Origin: Stenocarpella maydis
Taxonomy: Eukaryota; Ascomycota; Sordariomycetes; Diaporthales; Diaporthaceae
Length of the DNA: 64,000 bases
Assembly: GCA_002270565.1 (NCBI GenBank)
Contig: NQMI01000079.1
Coordinates: 50,555-114,554, forward strand
Direction: 5' to 3'
Under the pieces are notes generated by a model. It ran no database searches. It was not told where the DNA came from and worked only from the letters and a program-made list of their open reading frames with translations. This document shows positions 58,201 to 64,000 of the stretch, piece by piece. Numbering within the stretch: position 1 is the stretch's first letter; each line of letters begins with the position of its first letter. The position numbers and the translations under genes are program-made.

Positions 58201-60236
58201 ATCTGTAGGTTTATTTAAGTATGTTACCTGTTTGCTATCCTTAGTAATATAACTCCTTCCCTTGCTATTAATTGTAACCTTCTTCTAGGGAATAGCATTA
58301 TCCTAAAAGATCTAGCTAGTAGTTTAATTAATTTAGGAATTATTCTTTCTTAACCAAGGTATTCCCAAGATTAACTAATGATTTGCTATCTTAGTAATAT
58401 TAAATAATAGTAATTCTATATGGTTGTAAATTTAAATTAAGAGGGGATTAGTCTCTATATTAATAACTCTATTACTATAAGATACTTTAGTTCCATCCAC
58501 TATATTAAATCTATAGGGTTCCCTTTTCTTATACTATAGTAGGTAATATCTATTTACTACCTTTAGGGAAATGAAATTCCCTTATGCTTTACTATTGATG
58601 AGTGCTGAGCACGTATAAACTCCCAGCTTAACCTAAACTATTAGGTAGCTATAGTTGCTTATTATTACGCACAAGTACCTTGTAATATAATTAGTTACTA
58701 CCTAAGGTTTTATAAATAGCCCTTCTAGTTTTTTAACTATTTATCTGCAGCTAGGACCTTCTCAATGCTCTTAAGATTTTGCTTTATGATGTTTTATAAT
58801 TCTTATAGGTTATTAACTAACTATTACATGCTATAATTCTATTCCTTTATTATTAGAGTTTTGAGTAGCAGCTCCTGCTATTTTAATAGATGCTAGTCTT
58901 AAGCTTTATTAAGTATATACACCTTGCAGGTTGGTGTATTATAATTTGCCCATCCATTAGGGTTCTAAAGACATTCTAAAGATATACAAGAGTCTAGCCT
59001 TATTAGAGTGTATCCTATCTTATTATATTTTTAGTATAGGTGCTAGTTCTTAAAATCATTATACTTATATATATGTTTAATATCCTTACCTAGATATTAT
59101 TAGGGAAACCAGCTATACTTGGTTTTCTCTCTTATATATTTCTTGCATTTATTATAAATATATAATACCTAAGAGATATCTTTATATTTATTATATAATA
59201 AATATGTGCGTCTTGCATCTCCTGGTCTCTTATATTCCTAGGTAGGTTATCCTATAGTTTCTTTAAAAGGTCTCCCTGCGATCATAACCGCTATAATGTT
59301 AGTTCTTAGGGCTAGAAGGGGCGCTTATTCTAGGTAATCTTATAGTTCCTTCCACTAGGTTTATAGTGCAAGTAGGGCTTAGGGGATAGGTTTTCCTTTT
59401 ATCCTAGGGTTAATTTGCGAGAGCTCCTCCCTATTTTCTACCGCTAGGGTTCTTCCTTACTTCCCTAAAGCGTTCTTAGGAAACCATCTAGTGGCCTCCT
59501 TATTGCTGCAATAAGTAATATAGCTGTTATCGAAGCAAGTTATCCAACTAAGTAATGCGTGTACCTTTCTGGGGTTCTGGGGATTCTTCATTAGTAGGAT
59601 AGGCTGCTATTATGCCTTATCTTTCTGATGTTTTTTGTATTGGGACTTAGTATATTGGGAGAAGTATAGACTGTTATGGAGGTCTTCCTTATTAGGGTTG
59701 TAGAAGTTATATCCTTTATCCAGGTTTTAATCTGGGTATACCTAATATTAATTAAATATAGTTGTTCTATAGATACAGTACTTATTTATAAGTTCTTATT
59801 GCGATTTGGACCTAGGTAGTCCTTATGTATTGCAAGTAGCTATATTGGCTTAATGGGTAGCTTTGTTAGCCTATTAGGTTTCTTTGGGTACTAACTTCCA
59901 GTCCTTATTTTTCTTTAGAGCCCAGCATTCTGAGGCGAAGTATCCCATCTTGTTGTAATTATAGTATTTAATGTTTTTCTTATCCTTGCATTAGGTAATA
60001 TCTAGTTCTATGGGTCCTACATGCTATCCCTACTAGGTGCTTGGCTTCTGATATTTCTTTCCTATATTAGATTTGTACTTATGGAATATAGTTTATTTAG
60101 AAGTTCATTCTTTCTTTTCTAAGCGTTATTTATAGAGTTTATTATTAATCTAGATAGCTATTTCCATATAGTATAGAAAATTATTAGGTTAGTTTATAAC
60201 TTTACTAAGTTTATCCTTTACTTTATCCTTTAATCT
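55250..60236 (-). pseudogene. gypsy element 3 gag(3')-pol polyprotein
   Basis: Minus-strand coding remnant. Zinc-knuckle-like YYNYNKMGYFASEC near 59,920-59,970 (two Cys and the His changed to Tyr by RIP); protease near 58,590-58,640; RT with YLDNILIFSENL near 57,420 (catalytic YLDD changed to YLDN); RNase H with FKIYTNASDNAIG near 56,980; integrase from about 56,350 (CNKCNLYNKNKASRHK) to 55,700, including KIISDRNKLF and AYPQTDKQIE; chromodomain IEYLIKWKGYD-like near 55,330. Stops are TAA/TAG. This is the most complete pol copy in the window. Confidence 0.85.
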
Positions 60237-60241
60237 ATAGT

Positions 60242-61153
60242 TCTGATGAATTTGTGCTATAGAATAGCATTCAGTTCAGCGTGTGTTTCGGCAGGGTCGC
60301 AGTATGGTGCTCTGAGGCGAATTGGGACGATTGACAATGGTCTGGACAACTTTGTATTGAATTAAGTTGGGCTTCTGTAAGCCCTCCTTATATACCCTCC
60401 GACGTCGTCTCACCCCTGGGCACGCTGCGGTAGGCTCTGGTGCAAATTTGCAGATGCCGGAAAATTCGCCCTTCCAACACACCATCTTTGGTCCCAAACA
60501 ACTAGCCAACCACAGCCCTAGCAATGCCCAAATTAAGTACATACAAACTTCAGAAATCAGGCTATCCAATGCACTAAGTCATATACTTTTTGGGTAAGAA
60601 ATAAGGGTAATGCAGAGGTCTGAATTAAGGTGCAAATGCAGGCCAAAATAATCGACTCACGGCCACCAAACTCATCTTGCGTCACGCACGCACTGGGCGT
60701 ACTTAGCGAAAATCGCCTGACTCGCAAGTCTAGGGTAACTCCTTGCTAGNGGCTCTGGTGCAAATTTGCAAATGCCGGAAAATTCGCCCTTCCAACACAC
60801 CATCTTTGGTCCCAAACAACTAGCCAACCACAGCCCTAGCAATGCCCAAATTAAGTACATACAAACTTCAGAAATCAGGCTATCCAATGCACTAAGTCAT
60901 ATACTTTTTGGGTAAGAAATAAGGGTAATGCAGAGGTCTGAATTAAGGTGCAAATGCAGGCCAAAATAATCGACTCACGGCCACCAAACTCATCTTGCGT
61001 CACGCACGCACTGGGCGTACTTAGCGAAAATCGCCTGACTCGCAAGTCTAGGGTAACTCCTTGCTAGAAAGTCTAGGGTAACTCCTTACAACAAAGTCTA
61101 GGGTAACTCCTTGCACGGAGTACCAACGCCCTGCTGAGCGGTTCCGTTTAACA
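60242..61153 (-). repeat. LTR-A inserted in gypsy element 3, drawn twice across a gap
   Basis: Minus-orientation LTR-A flanked by an exact 5-bp target duplication ATAGT (60,237-60,241 and 61,154-61,158). The segment 60,434-60,749 and the segment after the N, 60,751-61,066, are the same part of the LTR (one difference seen in the first 30 bases), so the contig ends overlap and the real insertion is about 590 bp. Three U3 units at the 61,100 end. Confidence 0.85.
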
Positions 61154-61159
61154 ATAGTA

Positions 61160-61890
61160 GAATATGAATTTCTTTGTATTATTGGTATAGTTGATTTTAG
61201 TATAAATTCACTAGAGTTCTGCTATATAGTTGATTGCTAAATTGCGCTATTTGCAATTTACTAGGTCCCTTTCTGCCTGCTGTTCTTTATTTGGGTCCTG
61301 AAATAGGGACCTGAGGGCGTCTTCATAGTCTTTATAGCTGCTGAAAATCTGCTGCATTTCAAGCTTGCAGGCTTCAAATGACTTTATATTAATAAAGTTG
61401 GTTAGGTAGGGTATGAACCAAGCTAAAGCTTGTTCTTTAAGGAAAGAGGATATATGTATAACCCTTTTTTCGCTAGGCTGTGCATCTAGCTTATGGAAGC
61501 GCTAGTAGGCCCTAACCTGCATTAGGTATGCCTAAAGTTATTTAGTAGTCCCGTTATAAGGGGCTGGAGTATTAAGCTTAAAATATTCTTTTATTTGGAT
61601 TAGGGTATTAATAATATTAGCTCCGGCTTGAAGAGTGGTGATCTCCTATTAAAGCTATTTAACTTCTGCATTGCGTTAAGCTTAACCTTTTATAAAGAGG
61701 CGCAACTGCCTAATCTCATTAACTAGTTCCTGGATATAGGAGTTTATAGTCTTATTATTAGTAAGTTCGTTTAGCTTATAAAGAAGGTTGCAGGTAGGGG
61801 TAGTTATTCCAGAGTCTAATATCATAAAGGGTTTTATATATAATATTACTTAAAGTTTATATAGCAATATATAAATAAGAGTTATTAAAA
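61160..61890 (-). pseudogene. gypsy element 3 gag (N-terminal part)
   Basis: Minus-strand remnant of the capsid-like gag: PYLTNFINIKSFEAC followed by SYKDYEDALRSLF, DPNKEQQAERDL, typical of the Ty3/gypsy retrotransposon gag domain, at about 61,260-61,410. Upstream (61,600-61,800) Leu/Ile-rich helical sequence. Broken by RIP stops and separated from the zinc knuckle by the LTR-A insertion. Confidence 0.7.
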
Positions 61891-62339
61891 TGTAATAATT
61901 AAAGAGGTTTCTGAGTATATTAATCCTAAAAGATTAAGAGTTTATATTCAGAATATATTATTAGGCAGTTGTTAAGCAATATTATTGACTTGATAATAAT
62001 TACTAGCTGCAAGGCTATTTAACATTGGGATTAAATACTTAGATTGATGACTGAAGAGTCTATTCTATGAAAGCTACCTAATATGGTGATAATTATATCC
62101 TTATATATTCTGACTCTTTATTTATTATTGATAGTATTAATGGCGATCCTATTAATTGAGTATTGCTCGATGGAATTGATAATGATTTTATTGATTGTGG
62201 TGGGTTCCTGACCCTAACCCTGATAAGGTGGTGTTACTGATTGGATCAGGTGGGGCGCTCCTTTTGGGGGCCACTTCCCGACCTGCGGGGTTGTCTTCTG
62301 CGGTAGTTAGCCGCCAATGTGTGTTGGTCCATAACAATA
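61891..62339 (-). repeat. 5' LTR of gypsy element 3 (LTR-G)
   Basis: Minus-strand LTR starting near TATTGTTATGGACC at 62,339 and ending TAATTATTACA at 61,891. Diverged from the 3' LTR at 53,838, mainly by transitions. Confidence 0.8.
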
Positions 62340-63014
62340 CCCTATGTTATATATATACTATGATTTTATAACTCTGCCTATATCTTACTCTCTTAAATTT
62401 GATAGAAATATAACATGATTTAAAAAAAAATTTAAGGAAGCAATTTAAGTTTGGAGTTAGCTTATAAAAAGGCAGTCCCTTAGCCCTTATAAAGGCTGCA
62501 TTTTGGTCACAGACCTCCTTCGGTCGCTTCTTGCCGCGCCCCTAAGGAGGTCTGTGTGTCAGAGATAAACACGGGCCGCGTATCTCGCAAGCTCGATCCA
62601 CGTCCCGCTCCGCTGAATAATATAGCTAATAGGAAGACTGCCCTACGGGCCGCACCCTTCACGGAGAGGAGTCAATACGGTTGTGAATCTCCGTGGTGGT
62701 TAGGGGAAACAAATCTCTAACAGCTACGTACTACCCTATAATATGGGTGTATGTGCCATCCTCCAATGAATCCCCTCCGGCGGATACTTTATTAATAAAA
62801 GTAGATTTTACGTACTAGAAACGGCATCGCACTGCCCGTACCTCTTGAGCAGTCCTTCCATTACCGTACCCCATACACCTTCGGTCACCCCCACCTTCGG
62901 ACCACACTAAATTGGAACACACCACACAAACTGAGGGTATTCAGACAGCCACAACTCAATCAATTCTTATGATGTATACCTAGTAGCTATATGAAAATGA
63001 TTGTAAGAAGTTAA
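62340..63014. other. gene-free stretch with 13-bp inverted repeat
   Basis: CACAGACCTCCTT (62,508-62,520) and its exact inverse complement AAGGAGGTCTGTG (62,544-62,556) enclose a 23-nt GC-rich loop. The stretch 62,500-62,960 is unusually GC-balanced for this arm and probably is the 3' border region of the pogo-like element. No gene. Confidence 0.55.
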
Positions 63015-64000
63015 TTAATCACTATATCTAGCCGGATGTTGAATTTTGCAGCCCCTACGGCCGAGTTGCTCCTCTATAATCTTAGGCTTGGATGCATCTT
63101 CTTTATCTTCCTCCTCCTCAACTTCAACCTTAACTTGAGCAACTTTATGGCGTTTCTGAGGCCGTGGCTCTTCTTCCAGTGCCTCTACTGTGAGGTCTTT
63201 CTGCCCTATTTTGAATATAGTTATAAACTCTGCATTAGGGTTGGGTATAGCCTTGCGGCATTTCATCTTCTCTCGGACCTCTCTTTTAACTTTAAGGCCG
63301 GTATTTTCTCTCTTAAGGATGGCAACTTGAGATTATAGTCTGTTAATCTCATCGGTAACTTATTTAGCTCTATATCTAGCCGGGCAATTATCTCTAGAGA
63401 CTAGTGACATTATATAGTCTCTTGTGATGGCCTCTTTATCCTTAGATGGGCTGCTGGCTTCATTAGAGGCTTAACTGATAGCCTTATTACTGGAATTCTC
63501 ATAATCTGACTATTCCGGCTAATTTAGGAGATTTAGTTCCAGGTCTAAGTATATTTCTGGATGCTGCATTACCTTCTCTTATAATATTGGGTATATGCCT
63601 GTATGTCTGAAGGCATTTCTGATAGTCTTCTTGGTAATTGCTTTCCAAGCTTTAAGGAGGCATTTGATAAAGTTAATTTTGCCTATGGGAGTTGAATTTG
63701 TGTAGCTAGATAGCTTCTCAGTCTTATTGTTAAATGCTCCTTTAAGCATATTGAAAATGCTATTGTTAAGAGGTTGAAGCCTGTAAGAAGTATGTGCGGG
63801 TAGCTATAACGGGTTAATATTATGCCTATAGCACATAGTTATGAACTCAACGCTCCGGTAACTATTATAGCTGTTAAGTATTAAAAGAATAGCCCGGGAC
63901 TTATCATTCTCTCGGATCTTATTTATTGCCGGGATGAGGATATCACGGAGCCATTTGATAGCAATCTCATTGCTTATCCAGCCATTCGGAGAGACCTCAA
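63015..64000 (-). pseudogene. pogo/Fot1-like (DDE_1) transposase, C-terminal part
   Basis: Minus-strand frame cut by the right window edge; stop at 63,015. Cut-and-paste DNA transposase of the pogo/Fot1 group. Seen from its upstream end: NGWISNEIAIKWL, a decayed catalytic LILNSYNSY (LILDGHxSH is expected, so the second Asp is Asn), FITMCYRHNINPL, LPAHTSYRLQPL, STPIGKINFIKC and IRNAFRHTGIYPI, all in the usual family order. The C-terminal 83 residues (from 63,266) are basic/acidic: KVKREVREKMKCRKAI, RPQKRHKVA, VEVEEEEDKED. Six or so TAG/TAA stops, much fewer than in the gypsy elements. Confidence 0.75.

Larger units (their letters stand above)
53838..62339 (-). mobile_element. Ty3/gypsy chromovirus, nearly full length (element 3)
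   Basis: Minus-strand element bounded by two related LTRs (61,891-62,339 as 5' LTR, 53,838-54,309 as 3' LTR). Order on the minus strand: LTR, gag, zinc knuckle, protease, RT, RNase H, integrase, chromodomain, an antisense ORF, LTR. It is interrupted in gag by an LTR-A (60,242-61,153). RIP stops throughout; not functional. Element 1 and element 2 are remnants of the same family. Confidence 0.85.

Overview
The window looks like part of a filamentous ascomycete (Sordariomycete-like) chromosome with two compartments. GC-rich islands carry ordinary, short-intron fungal genes (fungal GT-AG introns of about 50-250 nt, C/G-rich third codon positions). Between them lie very AT-rich tracts made of dead transposons. 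In the reading frames I followed, in-frame stops are TAA or TAG where CAA/CAG (Gln) is expected, which is the signature of repeat-induced point mutation (RIP, CpA to TpA). Several N runs mark contig joins, mostly inside repeats. No species is assigned.

Left arm, 1-16,390: AT-rich repeat desert with one intact intron-containing tRNA-Ala(CGC), a dead 640-codon-class minus-strand ORF of unknown family, two copies of a repeat called here B, several minisatellites, and the first remnant of a Ty3/gypsy chromovirus (gag-protease-RT, then RNase H-integrase-chromodomain) split by a solo LTR of family A.

Island 1, 16,396-19,401 (all minus): an Old-Yellow-type flavin oxidoreductase, a truncated TENA/THI-4-like exon, and an SRPBCC-domain protein. 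Then 19,700-25,050 is again repeat DNA: minisatellites, a hAT-like transposase remnant, a decayed LTR-A, a second gypsy remnant with its 3' LTR, and further LTR fragments.

Island 2, 26,744-45,870: a DUF5519 (luciferase-domain) protein, the retromer subunit Vps35 (four exons), a convergent transferrin-receptor/glutamate-carboxypeptidase-like M28 membrane protein, a small solo LTR with perfect target duplication, an unrecognised three-exon gene with a one-base frameshift, a cyclopropane-fatty-acid-synthase-like methyltransferase, a MITE-like element, and a CYP52-like cytochrome P450. Vps35 and the M28 protein both belong to endosome/vacuole trafficking, and the CFA synthase-like enzyme and P450 both act on lipids, but nothing in the sequence proves a shared pathway.

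Right arm, 45,870-64,000: a Tc1/IS630-like transposase split by LTR-A insertions whose outer flanks share the 5-bp duplication TTCCA; a 664-codon dead ORF of unknown family; a nearly full-length gypsy chromovirus on the minus strand (53,838-62,339) that carries an extra ORF in antisense between pol and the 3' LTR and is itself interrupted by an LTR-A with target duplication ATAGT; and the C-terminal part of a pogo/Fot1-like transposase at the right edge. The most interesting items are the antisense ORF shared by two gypsy copies, the long RIP-killed ORFs of unknown family, and the mostly unmutated LTR-A family.
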